From NCBI GenBank assembly GCA_029866155.1, contig JARWZW010000022.1, forward strand, positions 1-53,632: a stretch of 53,632 nt of DNA, read 5' to 3'. The first letter of the stretch is position 1. Each line of letters opens with the position of its first letter. Under the pieces are notes generated by a model, which was not told where the DNA came from, made no database searches, and worked only from the letters and a program-made list of their open reading frames with translations. The translations under genes and the position numbers were made by a program. This document shows positions 15,210 to 23,852 of the stretch, piece by piece. This stretch comes from Caulobacter sp. (lineage in GTDB: Bacteria > Pseudomonadota > Alphaproteobacteria > Caulobacterales > Caulobacteraceae).

Positions 15210-16088
15210 ATGCTGATCGTCGAGAGCCTGACGCACGTCTATCCCAATGGGGCCAAGGCCCTGAATGATGTCAGCCTGATCGTGCCCAAGGGCATGTTCG
15301 GCCTGCTGGGGCCCAATGGCGCAGGTAAGTCCACCTTCATGCGCACCGTGGCGACCCTGCAGGCGCCGACGGCCGGCCATGTGCGGTTCGGCGACATCGA
15401 TGTGCTCAAGGACCCCGAGGCCCTGCGCCGCGTTCTGGGCTACCTGCCCCAGGACTTCGGCGTCTATCCCCGTGTCTCGGCCTACGACATGCTCGACCAC
15501 ATGGCGGTGCTGAAGGGCATTTCGAGCGCAAAAGAGCGCCGCGAGACCGTCGAGTATCTGCTCAACCAGACCAACCTCTGGGCGGTCCGAAAGCGGGCCT
15601 TGGCCGGATTCTCGGGGGGAATGCGCCAGAGGTTCGGCATCGCCCAGGCCCTGATCGGCGATCCTGCCCTGATCATTGTCGACGAGCCCACCGCCGGCCT
15701 TGATCCGGAAGAACGCAACCGGTTCCTCAACCTGCTGGCCGAGATCGGCGAGAATGTCGTGGTCATCCTCTCGACCCACATCGTCGAGGACGTCTATGAC
15801 CTGTGCCCCGCCATGGCCATCATCTGCGACGGACGGATCGTCAAGCAAGGCGCGCCCCTGGCCCTGGTCGAGGGCCTGAAGGGGCGGATCTGGAAGAAGG
15901 TCATCGACAAGAGCGAGCTTGAGGCCGTTCGCGCCCGCTACAGCGTCATCTCCAACCGGCTGTTCACCGGCCGGACCGTCGTCCATATCGAGGCCGACAG
16001 CGACCCGGGCGATGGCTTTGTCGCCGTCGAGGGCGGGCTGGAAGATGTCTATCTCTCGACCCTGCGCACCAGCCGCGCGGCGGCGTGA
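15210..16088 (+). CDS. ABC transporter ATP-binding protein, partner of the permease/M1 fusion
   Basis: A 292-residue ABC ATPase: Walker A GPNGAGKST (34-42), Q-loop in LGYLPQDFG, signature FSGGMRQRF, Walker B ALIIVDEPTAGLD and the H-loop ILSTHIVED. The C-terminal 60 residues after the nucleotide-binding domain (WKKVIDKSELEAVRARY) resemble the accessory tail of CcmA/YhcH-type exporters. Its stop lies about ten bases before the next ATG, so the two are clearly one transporter operon. Substrate unknown. The ATG at 15210 has AAAGAGGGA upstream. Confidence 0.93.
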   Translation: MLIVESLTHVYPNGAKALNDVSLIVPKGMFGLLGPNGAGKSTFMRTVATLQAPTAGHVRFGDIDVLKDPEALRRVLGYLPQDFGVYPRVSAYDMLDHMAVLKGISSAKERRETVEYLLNQTNLWAVRKRALAGFSGGMRQRFGIAQALIGDPALIIVDEPTAGLDPEERNRFLNLLAEIGENVVVILSTHIVEDVYDLCPAMAIICDGRIVKQGAPLALVEGLKGRIWKKVIDKSELEAVRARYSVISNRLFTGRTVVHIEADSDPGDGFVAVEGGLEDVYLSTLRTSRAAA

Positions 16089-16099
16089 GGGGCGCCCCG

Positions 16100-19000
16100 A
16101 TGTTTGGCAAGATCGCGAGTTTCGAGTTCCGCTACCAGATCAAGAACCCGGTCTTCTGGGTGGCGGCGGGCATCTTTTTCCTGCTCACATTCGGGTCGGT
16201 GGTGGTGGATCAGGTCTCCATTGGCGGGGGAGGCAATATCCACAAGAACTCGCCCTTCGCCATCGTCCAGACCCACCTGATCCTGTCGATCTTCTTCATG
16301 TTCGTCAGCACGGCCTTTGTGGCCAATGTGATCGTGCGGGACGACGAGACCGGTTTTGGGCCCCTGATCCTGTCCACCCGGATCAAGCGGTTCGACTATC
16401 TCTATGGCCGGTTCACCGGCGCCCTGGCGGCGGCCCTTCTGGCCTTCCTCGCCGTGCCCCTGGCGATATTCGTGGGCAGCTTCATGCCCTGGGTCGATCC
16501 GGAGACCCTCGGCCCGCTTTCGGCCGCGCCCTTTGTCACCGCCTATTTCGTTTTCGCCCTGCCCAATATCCTGCTGACCAGCGCCATCTTCTTCACCCTG
16601 GCCACGGTGACCCGGTCCCTGATGTGGACCTATGTCGGGGTGATCGGCTTCCTGATCCTGTGGATCGTCGCCGGCATCGCCGCCGACAAGCCGGAATTCG
16701 AGCAGCTCACCTCGGTGCTGGAGCCCCTGGGCGCCTCGGCCTATGGCCTGGCCACGAAATACTGGACCGCGACGGACCGAAACAGCCTGGTTCCCCCGCT
16801 GTCCGGCATCCTGCTGATGAACCGGGCCTTCAGCCTGGCGCTTGCGGCCGCCTTCCTGGCCCTGCCCATGCTGCTGTTCCGCTTCCAGTCCGGCGCCCTG
16901 TCGGGCAAGCGGGCAAAAGCGGCCTTGGCGCCGGCCGTCATGGTCACGGCGCCACCGGCCGCCCTGACGGGCGGTCTGCCCCGTCCACGCTGGAACGGCC
17001 AGACAGCCTTTGCCCAGCTGATGGCCCGCACCCGCCTGGACATGGGCCAGGTGTTTGGCAGCCCGGCCTATCTGGTCCTGCTGGCCCTTGGCCTGTTCAA
17101 CGCCGGCGGCGCCCTCTGGTTTGCCACCGAACAGACGGGCTATGGCGGGGCTGTCTATCCCCTGACCCGGATCCTGATTCCGCCGCTGCTGGGCAGCTTC
17201 AGCCTGATCCCGATCATCATCGCCATCTATTACGCCGGCGAGCTGGTCTGGCGGGAGCGCGAGAAGAAGACCCACGAGATCATTGACGCCTCCCCGGTCC
17301 CGGACTGGGCCTTTGTGGCGCCGAAAACCCTGGCCATCTCCCTGGTGCTGATCTCGACCCTGCTGGTCAGCGTCCTGGCGGCTGTGCTGATCCAGCTCGG
17401 CAAGGGGTTCAACGATTTCGACCCCGTCCAGTGGCTGGTCTGGTACGTCCTGCCCCAGACGGTCGACTACATCCTGGTTGCGGTGCTGGCGGTGTTCATC
17501 CAGGCCGTTAGTCCGCACAAGTTCGTCGGCTGGGGCCTGATGGTCCTCTATCTGATCACGACCCTGACCTTCAGCAACCTGGGCTTCGACCACATCCTCT
17601 ACAACTATGGCGGGGTCCCCAGTGACGGGGGATTCGGTACGCCGCTGTCGGACCTCAACGGGCTTGGCAAGTTCTGGAGCGGGGCCTGGTGGGCCCGGGC
17701 CTACTGGTCGGCCTTCGCCCTGGTCCTGCTGGTCCTGTCCTACGGCCTCTGGCGACGGGGAACCGAGACCCGGCTGGTCCCGCGCCTGGTTCGGCTGCCG
17801 CTCCGCTTCAGGGGCCTGGCCGGGGTCCTGATGGGGGTCGCCCTGCTGGCCTTTGCCGGCCTGGGCGGGTTCATCTATCTGAACACCAATGTCTGGAACA
17901 CCTATCGCAATGTGCCGGACGCCGAGAAGTGGCAGGCCGACTACGAAAAGACCCTGATCGTCCAGCGTCACTATGACAAGATTCCGCAGCCCAAGATCCT
18001 GTCCATGAAGCTGGATATCGACATCCGGCCGGAGCAGCCGAGCTTCGAGACTCGCGGCAGCTATGTTATGGTCAACCCGACCGCCGCGCCCCTGAAGGAA
18101 GTCCATGTCCGGTTCGACCGCGACCTGAAGGTCAAGGGCCTGTCCATCCAGGGCGCCCGGCCCAAGGAGACCCTGGAGGCCTTCAACTACCGGATCTTCG
18201 CCTTCGACACCCCCATGGCGCCGGGCGAGACCCGCACCATGAGCTTTATCACCGAGCGTTCGCAGCGCGGATTCCGTAACCGCGGCAACGAGAACCGGGT
18301 GGTCGACAACGGCACCTTCGTGGACTCCTCGGAATTCACCCCCAGCCTGGGAATCTGGCCGGGCGGCGGACTGCAGGACCGGGCCAAGCGCCGCAAGTAC
18401 GGCCTGAACCCCGACCAGCCCATGCCGCCCCTGGGCGATGTCGCCTCGCGGCAGTTCAACTACCTGCGGCACGACGCCGATTTCATGAGCTCTGACATCA
18501 CGGTCACGACAGTCGCCGACCAGACGCCCGTGGCGCCGGGCCGCAAGGTCTCCGACGTCACGGCCAATGGCCGGCGCACGGCGCGTTATGTGACCCAGGC
18601 TCCGGTCATGCCGTTCTTCTCGGTCCAGTCAGCCCGCTACAAGGTGGCGCGGGAAACCTGGAAGGGCCTGGAACTCGAGGTCTATCACGACGCCAGACAT
18701 CCCTGGAACATCGGGCGGATGACCTCCGCCATGAAGGCCTCGATCGACTACTACCAGCAGAATTTCAGCCCCTATCAGTTCGACCATGTCCGGTTCCTGG
18801 AGTTCCCTGGCTATGCGGACTTCGCCCAGGCCTTTGCCGGCACCATGCCCTGGTCGGAAAACCTGTTCTTCATTGCCGACTATAGCGACCCCGAGAAGAT
18901 CGACATGGTCACCTATGTCGGCGCCCATGAGATCGGGCACCAGTGGTGGGCCCATCAGGTGGTCGGGGCGGACCAGCAGGGGGTGACCCTGATGAGCGAG

Positions 19001-19717
19001 ACCCTGGCCCAGTACAGCGCCCTGATGGTGATGAAGCGAATGTATGGCGAGGACCAGATCCGCAAGTTCCTGAAGTTCGAGCTGAACAGCTATCTGCGCG
19101 CCCGGGGCGGCCAGCCCCTGGAGGAGCGGCCCCTGAACAGGGTCGAGCCCAGCCAGGGCTATATCCATTACCGCAAGGGCTCGCTTGTGATGTACCGGCT
19201 GGCCGACGAGATCGGCGAGGAGGCGGTCAACCGCGCCCTGCGCCGGTTCCTGAAGGAGCATGCCTTCAAGGGTGCGCCCTATCCCGTTGCCAGTGACCTG
19301 ATCGCCTGTTTCCGGGCCGAGGCGCCGGCGGACAAACAGGCCCTGATCACCGACCTGTTCGAGAAGATCACCCTCTATGACCTGAAAGCCCGCGGCGCGG
19401 TGGTCAAGGCCCGGCCCGATGGCCGGTTCGACGTCACCCTGACCATCGATGCGAAGAAACTCTACGCGGACGGCAAGGGCAAGGAGACTGCCGCGCCCCT
19501 GGACGAGGCCCTGGAGATCGGCCTTTTCACCGCCCAGCCGGGCAAGAAGGACTTCACAAAGACCAGCATCCTGGCCCTGGAGAGGAGGGCGATCCGGTCC
19601 GGCGTCCAGACGGTGACCGTAACCGTCGCCAAACGCCCGGTCTGGGTCGGGGTGGACCCCTACAACATGCTGATCGACCGAAATTCGGACGACAACCTGT
19701 TCAAGGTGAGTGGCTAG
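16100..19717 (+). CDS. ABC-2 permease fused to an M1-family zinc aminopeptidase
   Basis: A 1205-residue membrane protein in two parts. The N-terminal half (to about 590) has an ABC-2 type permease arrangement with about 12 hydrophobic segments in two sets, split by a loop near residues 270-310. The C-terminal half is an M1 peptidase: beta-rich domain from about 640, zinc site HEIGH at 943-947, the third ligand Glu in MSETLAQY twenty residues later, and a helical end. The peptidase is predicted to face the periplasm. GAGGGG lies eight bases before the ATG at 16100. The fusion type is seen in databases as 'ABC permease/M1 aminopeptidase'; its substrate is not known to me. The stop directly abuts repeat copy C. 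Confidence 0.9.
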   Translation: MFGKIASFEFRYQIKNPVFWVAAGIFFLLTFGSVVVDQVSIGGGGNIHKNSPFAIVQTHLILSIFFMFVSTAFVANVIVRDDETGFGPLILSTRIKRFDYLYGRFTGALAAALLAFLAVPLAIFVGSFMPWVDPETLGPLSAAPFVTAYFVFALPNILLTSAIFFTLATVTRSLMWTYVGVIGFLILWIVAGIAADKPEFEQLTSVLEPLGASAYGLATKYWTATDRNSLVPPLSGILLMNRAFSLALAAAFLALPMLLFRFQSGALSGKRAKAALAPAVMVTAPPAALTGGLPRPRWNGQTAFAQLMARTRLDMGQVFGSPAYLVLLALGLFNAGGALWFATEQTGYGGAVYPLTRILIPPLLGSFSLIPIIIAIYYAGELVWREREKKTHEIIDASPVPDWAFVAPKTLAISLVLISTLLVSVLAAVLIQLGKGFNDFDPVQWLVWYVLPQTVDYILVAVLAVFIQAVSPHKFVGWGLMVLYLITTLTFSNLGFDHILYNYGGVPSDGGFGTPLSDLNGLGKFWSGAWWARAYWSAFALVLLVLSYGLWRRGTETRLVPRLVRLPLRFRGLAGVLMGVALLAFAGLGGFIYLNTNVWNTYRNVPDAEKWQADYEKTLIVQRHYDKIPQPKILSMKLDIDIRPEQPSFETRGSYVMVNPTAAPLKEVHVRFDRDLKVKGLSIQGARPKETLEAFNYRIFAFDTPMAPGETRTMSFITERSQRGFRNRGNENRVVDNGTFVDSSEFTPSLGIWPGGGLQDRAKRRKYGLNPDQPMPPLGDVASRQFNYLRHDADFMSSDITVTTVADQTPVAPGRKVSDVTANGRRTARYVTQAPVMPFFSVQSARYKVARETWKGLELEVYHDARHPWNIGRMTSAMKASIDYYQQNFSPYQFDHVRFLEFPGYADFAQAFAGTMPWSENLFFIADYSDPEKIDMVTYVGAHEIGHQWWAHQVVGADQQGVTLMSETLAQYSALMVMKRMYGEDQIRKFLKFELNSYLRARGGQPLEERPLNRVEPSQGYIHYRKGSLVMYRLADEIGEEAVNRALRRFLKEHAFKGAPYPVASDLIACFRAEAPADKQALITDLFEKITLYDLKARGAVVKARPDGRFDVTLTIDAKKLYADGKGKETAAPLDEALEIGLFTAQPGKKDFTKTSILALERRAIRSGVQTVTVTVAKRPVWVGVDPYNMLIDRNSDDNLFKVSG

Positions 19718-19835
19718 ACCCGAGCAGGGTCCGGTGACTGTGATGCGGTTATCGGATCAAACCCTGCTCTGACGTTCTGACCCGAAGCCTGTTTTTCCGT
19801 TCTGGACGGCCTGATCAAAACGGAAGTCAGGCTCC
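19718..19835. repeat. Dispersed stop-codon-abutting hairpin repeat, copy C (diverged)
   Basis: Begins immediately after the stop of the permease/M1 gene. One hairpin pairs AGCAGGGT (19723-19730) with ACCCTGCT (19761-19768), enclosing GCGGTTATCGGATC, which is shared with copy B. A second pairs AGCCTGTTTTTCCGTT (from 19787) with AACGGAAGTCAGGCT (ends about 19833), the same arms as copies A and B. Divergence is greater than between A and B. It may terminate transcription before the cation efflux gene. Confidence 0.7.
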
Positions 19836-19878
19836 GGGGGGCCTCGCCGAATGGTCTCCGGGTGACTAGAAGGGGCCC

Positions 19879-20838
19879 ATGACCGGCGCCCCTTCCCTTA
19901 CCTCGGCCCCCCTTAACAGCGCTGAGGCCGCCGCCCTGACCCGGCGGATCACCGGCCTGTCGGTGATCGTTGCAGCCATCCTGATCCTGGCCAAGACCGC
20001 CGCCTGGATGGCCAGCGGCTCGGTGGCCCTGCTGGCCTCCCTGGCCGATTCGGGCCTGGACCTGGTGGCCTCCCTGATCACCTTCTACGCAGTACGCTAT
20101 GCGGCCGAGCCGCCGGACGCCGAGCACCGGTTCGGCCATGGCAAGGCCGAGGCCTTTTCCAGCCTGGTCCAGGGTGGACTGGTCTTCGCCTCGGCCGCCC
20201 TGGTGGGCCAGGAAGCGATCAGCCACATGCTCGATCCCCAGCCCGTCCGCGCCACCGGCTGGGCCATGGCGGTGATGGTCCTGTCGATCCTTCTGACCCT
20301 GGCCCTGATCACGGCCCAGTCCCGGGTTCTGAAAAAGACCCAGTCCATCGCCGTTTCGGGCGACCGCGCCCATTATGCCGCCGACCTGGTGTCCAATGCG
20401 GCCGCCCTGGCCGGGATTGGCGCGGCCAGCCTGCTGGGCCTGGCCTGGCTGGACGCCGCCGCCGGGCTCCTGGTGGCGCTCTGGCTGATCTGGGGCGCTG
20501 TCGGCGTGTTTCGCGAGGCCTCGCAACAGCTGATGGACCATGAACTGCCGGAGGCCCAGCGGGAGGCGATCCTGCGGCTGATGCTGGCCGACCCCCGGAT
20601 CGAAGGGGTGCACCAGATGCGCACCCGGGCGTCCGGTCCCTATCTGCATATCCAGCTGCATGCCGACCTGTCGCCGGACCTCACCCTCGAACAGGCCCAT
20701 GTGATCGTGGTGGCGGCGGAGAAGCGCATCCTGGACGCCTATCCGGCGGCTGACATCATCATCCACCCCGATCCCCGCGACCGGGCCGAACCGCATGGCG
20801 GGGCCTTTGGCGAGTCTGCAGACAACCTCGGCCGGTAA
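19879..20838 (+). CDS. Cation diffusion facilitator (FieF-like metal efflux protein)
   Basis: A 319-residue inner-membrane metal/proton antiporter. Six hydrophobic segments are visible. Metal-site residues appear as SLADSGLDLVAS in TM2 and HYAADLVSNAAAL in TM5, the DxxxD/HxxxD arrangement of zinc/iron CDF proteins. The cytoplasmic C-terminal domain (about 220-305) carries HQMRTRASGPYLHIQLHAD and DIIIHPDP, as in FieF. The metal cannot be fixed by eye; zinc or iron is likeliest. AGAAGGGG lies close upstream of the ATG. It precedes fzlA by about 60 bases. Confidence 0.9.
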   Translation: MTGAPSLTSAPLNSAEAAALTRRITGLSVIVAAILILAKTAAWMASGSVALLASLADSGLDLVASLITFYAVRYAAEPPDAEHRFGHGKAEAFSSLVQGGLVFASAALVGQEAISHMLDPQPVRATGWAMAVMVLSILLTLALITAQSRVLKKTQSIAVSGDRAHYAADLVSNAAALAGIGAASLLGLAWLDAAAGLLVALWLIWGAVGVFREASQQLMDHELPEAQREAILRLMLADPRIEGVHQMRTRASGPYLHIQLHADLSPDLTLEQAHVIVVAAEKRILDAYPAADIIIHPDPRDRAEPHGGAFGESADNLGR

Positions 20839-20900
20839 ACGGTCCGTTAATGGCGCCGGGCGCATGGGAGGGGTCATTCGACCTTCAACCCGGCCACGCC

Positions 20901-21587
20901 ATGAGCGTTGAACGCACCCTGTATCATTTCCCCCTCGATCCCGCCTCGCGACAGGTCCGCCTGGCCCTGGGGGAGAAACGGCTGGGGTTTGTCGACCACG
21001 CCGTGCGCTACTGGGAAGGTCCCGCAGAGCTCCTGGCCCTCAATCCCTCCGGCGTGCCCCCGGTGCTGGTCGAGATCAGCGGCGATCGCCGGCTGGTGAT
21101 CTGCGAGGCCAGGGCCATCCTCGAGCACCTGGAAGAAACGGTTCCCGAACCGCCCCTGCTGGGCCGGGATGCTGCAGAGCGGGCCGAGGCCCGGCGACTG
21201 CAGCAATGGTTCGATCGCAAGTTCGATTTCGAAGTGGCCAGCCTGCTGCTGCATGAAAAGATGGAAAAGCGGCTGCTGGGCCTGGGCGCCCCGGCCCTGG
21301 CCAATCTGCGGGCCGGCCGCGACGGCCTGAAGATCCATATGAAATACATGGAAACCCTGCTGCGGGAGCGGGACTGGCTGGCCGGCCGCAGGCCCTCCCT
21401 GGCCGATTTCGCCGCCGCCGCCTATCTGTCGGTCATCGACTATTTCGGCGATGTGCCCTGGTCGGACGTCGCCGTGGTGCGGACCTGGTACATGAAGATC
21501 AAGTCGCGCCCCTGTTTCCGGCCCCTGCTTGCCGACCGCTGGCCCGGCCTGGCGCCCGCCGCCCATTATGACGACCTGGATTTCTGA
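20901..21587 (+). CDS. fzlA: FzlA-like glutathione S-transferase homologue (FtsZ-binding)
   Basis: A 228-residue GST-fold protein. The N-terminal thioredoxin-like domain starts MSVERTLYHFPLDPASRQVR, with VPPVLVE and the helix start EARAILEHLEE. The C-terminal helical domain ends RPLLADRWPGLAPAAHYDDLDF. In Caulobacter, FzlA is a GST homologue that binds FtsZ filaments and is needed for constriction, and its extreme C-terminus is important. The tail and the neighbourhood with queG and an NDUFA9-like SDR fit that protein. The assignment over a catalytic GST is an inference. The ATG at 20901 gives the family N-terminus; upstream in-frame codons do not. Confidence 0.75.
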   Translation: MSVERTLYHFPLDPASRQVRLALGEKRLGFVDHAVRYWEGPAELLALNPSGVPPVLVEISGDRRLVICEARAILEHLEETVPEPPLLGRDAAERAEARRLQQWFDRKFDFEVASLLLHEKMEKRLLGLGAPALANLRAGRDGLKIHMKYMETLLRERDWLAGRRPSLADFAAAAYLSVIDYFGDVPWSDVAVVRTWYMKIKSRPCFRPLLADRWPGLAPAAHYDDLDF

Positions 21588-21687
21588 GGCGGGACCTGTT
21601 CGGGGGCTGGCTCCCACTGGGGCGGCAAGCTAGATTTTCCGCAGCGACGTCCCGGCCCGGGGTTCGACCGTCAGAGGAACCCTTTTC

Positions 21688-22716
21688 TTGATCCGGACCC
21701 TTCTCGTCATTGTCCTCGCCAGCAGCCTGGGTCTCGGCTGGCCGTCACCCGGCCTTGCGGCTGCAGCGTCCAACGCCGTCCGCTCGGAGGCCGATGTCCT
21801 CAAGATGCTCAACCGTCTGGTGGACTGGTCCCAGCCCTCAACCCGGGTGATCGAGTCCTCCCAGGCCATGGCGTTCGAGATGGTCGACGCCACCGGAACC
21901 GCCATCACGCCGGCCCCTGAAAGCGTCGAGACCATCGCCCGGATCCAGGCCTGGCGGGCGAAGTCGGCCGGCGACATCGCCCGTCTCAGGGCGGAGGCCG
22001 CCGCCCTGCAACCGGCCCCCCCTGAGCTTCTGGCCGCCATCCGGAGCCTGGGCCCGACGGGCGTCCGGCAGGCGGCCGGCGTGTCGCAAGTCACCCAGCT
22101 GGCCAGGTCACTTTCCGAGGACACCGCCCGGCAGGTCGAGCTGATGACGCCCCTGATCGTCCAGGCTTCCCAGGGCGATCAGCAGGCCAAGGGCCAGCTT
22201 GCCCGGCGCATGGTTGTCGGCATGCGGCTGATGCTGGAGGGCGAGAACACGATGCTCGACCTCGGGATTGTCCTGTCGGGAACGCCTGACCATCCGCAGG
22301 TCGACCTCAACCTGGCCGCCAAGGCCAGCAATGAGGCCCTGATCGAGGCCATGAAATACTACGAGAGATCGGCCAACGGGGAGGCGGCCTCAGAGACTGA
22401 AGCGGCCTCCGCCATGAAGTCCAGGCTGGCTGCAGCGAGGGAAGCGGCCCGGGCGGTCTGGCCCCACGCCCGGAGCGCCGCCGCAGTTTTCGCCACAATT
22501 CCAAAGGGCGACCTGCGGACCCGCCTGGAAACGGCTTTCGCCACCTACAGGGAAAGCAGCCAGGTCGAGCTGGACATCGCCGACCTCCTGTCCGGTGCGG
22601 CCACAGCGCTCGAGACGGGCGATCCATTGGCCCTGGATCAACCGGGCGTCGAGGCGCTGATCAATCGTCGCGTCGCCCTGATCAATCAGCGAAAAGCGCT
22701 GTTCAACACCCCGTGA
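21688..22716 (+). CDS. Exported protein of unknown function
   Basis: A 342-residue protein I do not recognise. A signal peptide is clear (IRTLLVIVLASSLGLGWPSPGLAAAASNA), with cleavage likely after AAA near 25-27. The rest is almost entirely alpha-helical and alanine-rich, with charged heptad-like stretches (IQAWRAKSAGDIARLRAEAAAL, KYYERSANGEAASETEAASAMK), suggesting a periplasmic helical bundle. It starts with TTG at 21688, with GAGGAA nine bases upstream. The last codon overlaps the queG start (GTGA), so it is translationally coupled to queG. It lies between fzlA and queG; no function should be assumed from that. Confidence 0.8.
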   Translation: MIRTLLVIVLASSLGLGWPSPGLAAAASNAVRSEADVLKMLNRLVDWSQPSTRVIESSQAMAFEMVDATGTAITPAPESVETIARIQAWRAKSAGDIARLRAEAAALQPAPPELLAAIRSLGPTGVRQAAGVSQVTQLARSLSEDTARQVELMTPLIVQASQGDQQAKGQLARRMVVGMRLMLEGENTMLDLGIVLSGTPDHPQVDLNLAAKASNEALIEAMKYYERSANGEAASETEAASAMKSRLAAAREAARAVWPHARSAAAVFATIPKGDLRTRLETAFATYRESSQVELDIADLLSGAATALETGDPLALDQPGVEALINRRVALINQRKALFNTP

Positions 22717-23852
22717 CCGAGACTGATCTTCGGCAATCGATCCGGGACCGGGCCGGGTTCCTGGGGTTCGAGGTCTGCGGCTTCGCCCCGGCGGACGAGC
22801 CCTGGCCGGCCGGCGCCCGGCTGGAAGCCTTTGTCGCCGAAGGCCATCACGGAACCATGGCCTGGATGGCCGAGACCCTGGAACGTCGCCGCCACCCCAC
22901 CGCCATGTGGCCGCAGGCCCGGTCAGCCATCGTCCTGGGACTCAACTATGGCCCGGACAGCAATCCCCTGCTCGGTCTTGAGCGGCGCGCCAGCGGCCTG
23001 ATCAGCGCCTATGCCCGGGGCGACGACTATCACGACCTGATCAAGGGGCGGCTGAAACAGCTGGCCAGCTGGTCCAGGGCCCGTCTGGGGGGCGAGGTGA
23101 AGGTGTTTGTCGACACTGCCCCGCTGCTGGAAAAGCCCCTGGCCCAGAGGGCGGGCCTGGGCTGGCAGGGCAAGCATACCAACCTTGTGTCGCGACAGCT
23201 GGGCAGCTGGCTGTTCCTGGGCTCGATCCTGACCAGCGCGGCCATCGAACCGGATCCCGCCGAGACCGACCATTGCGGCGTCTGCCGAGCCTGTCTGGAC
23301 ATCTGCCCGACCGGCGCCTTTCCCGCCCCGTATCGGCTGGACGCCCGTCGCTGCATCTCCTACCTGACCATCGAACATGCCGGGCCGGTCGATCCGGAAC
23401 TTCGCCCGGCCCTCGGCAACCGCATCTACGGCTGCGACGACTGCCTGGCGGTCTGTCCCTGGAACAAGTTTGCTGAGGGGGCCCGGGAGACGGCGCTCCA
23501 GGCCAGGCTCGATCTGGTCGAGCCATCCCTGGCCGGGCTGGCCAGGCTGGATGAGGCCGGATTCGCCCGGATGTTCCGCAAGAATCCGGTCCGGCGCATC
23601 GGCCTGGCGCGGTTTCTCAGAAATGTCCTCTATGCCATGGGCAACAGCGACGATCCCGGCCTTGCGTCGCTGGTCGAGCGTCGGTTGACCGACCCGGCCC
23701 CGCTGGTCAGGGGCGCGGCGGTCTGGGCCCTGTCACGCCTGGCGCCCGACCGGATCGCGGCCCTTCATCCAGGCCTGGGGGCGGCGGAAACCGACCCTCA
23801 GGTCCGGGCGGAATGGGCCGCCGCCATGGCTGGCAGCCCGGGTCCCTTCTAG
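22713..23852 (+). CDS. queG: Epoxyqueuosine reductase
   Basis: A 379-residue cobalamin-dependent iron-sulfur enzyme that makes the last reduction to queuosine at tRNA position 34. Two [4Fe-4S] clusters are visible: CGVCRACLDICPTGAF and CDDCLAVCPWNKFA. The N-terminal part (GFEVCGFAPADEPW, ARGDDYHDLIKGRLKQL) fits the cobalamin domain. The C-terminal end (VERRLTDPAPLVRGAAVWAL) is the HEAT-like tRNA-binding module. It starts with GTG overlapping the previous gene by four bases. Its stop overlaps the stop of the convergent SDR gene in the shared CTAG. Confidence 0.95.
   Translation: MTETDLRQSIRDRAGFLGFEVCGFAPADEPWPAGARLEAFVAEGHHGTMAWMAETLERRRHPTAMWPQARSAIVLGLNYGPDSNPLLGLERRASGLISAYARGDDYHDLIKGRLKQLASWSRARLGGEVKVFVDTAPLLEKPLAQRAGLGWQGKHTNLVSRQLGSWLFLGSILTSAAIEPDPAETDHCGVCRACLDICPTGAFPAPYRLDARRCISYLTIEHAGPVDPELRPALGNRIYGCDDCLAVCPWNKFAEGARETALQARLDLVEPSLAGLARLDEAGFARMFRKNPVRRIGLARFLRNVLYAMGNSDDPGLASLVERRLTDPAPLVRGAAVWALSRLAPDRIAALHPGLGAAETDPQVRAEWAAAMAGSPGPF

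Noticed and set aside
16049..18472. An 807-codon minus-strand frame opposite the permease/M1 gene
   Set aside because: Same cause: Gln/Gly/Asp-rich reading of the antisense strand, no motif, no Shine-Dalgarno, while the plus strand is clearly coding.
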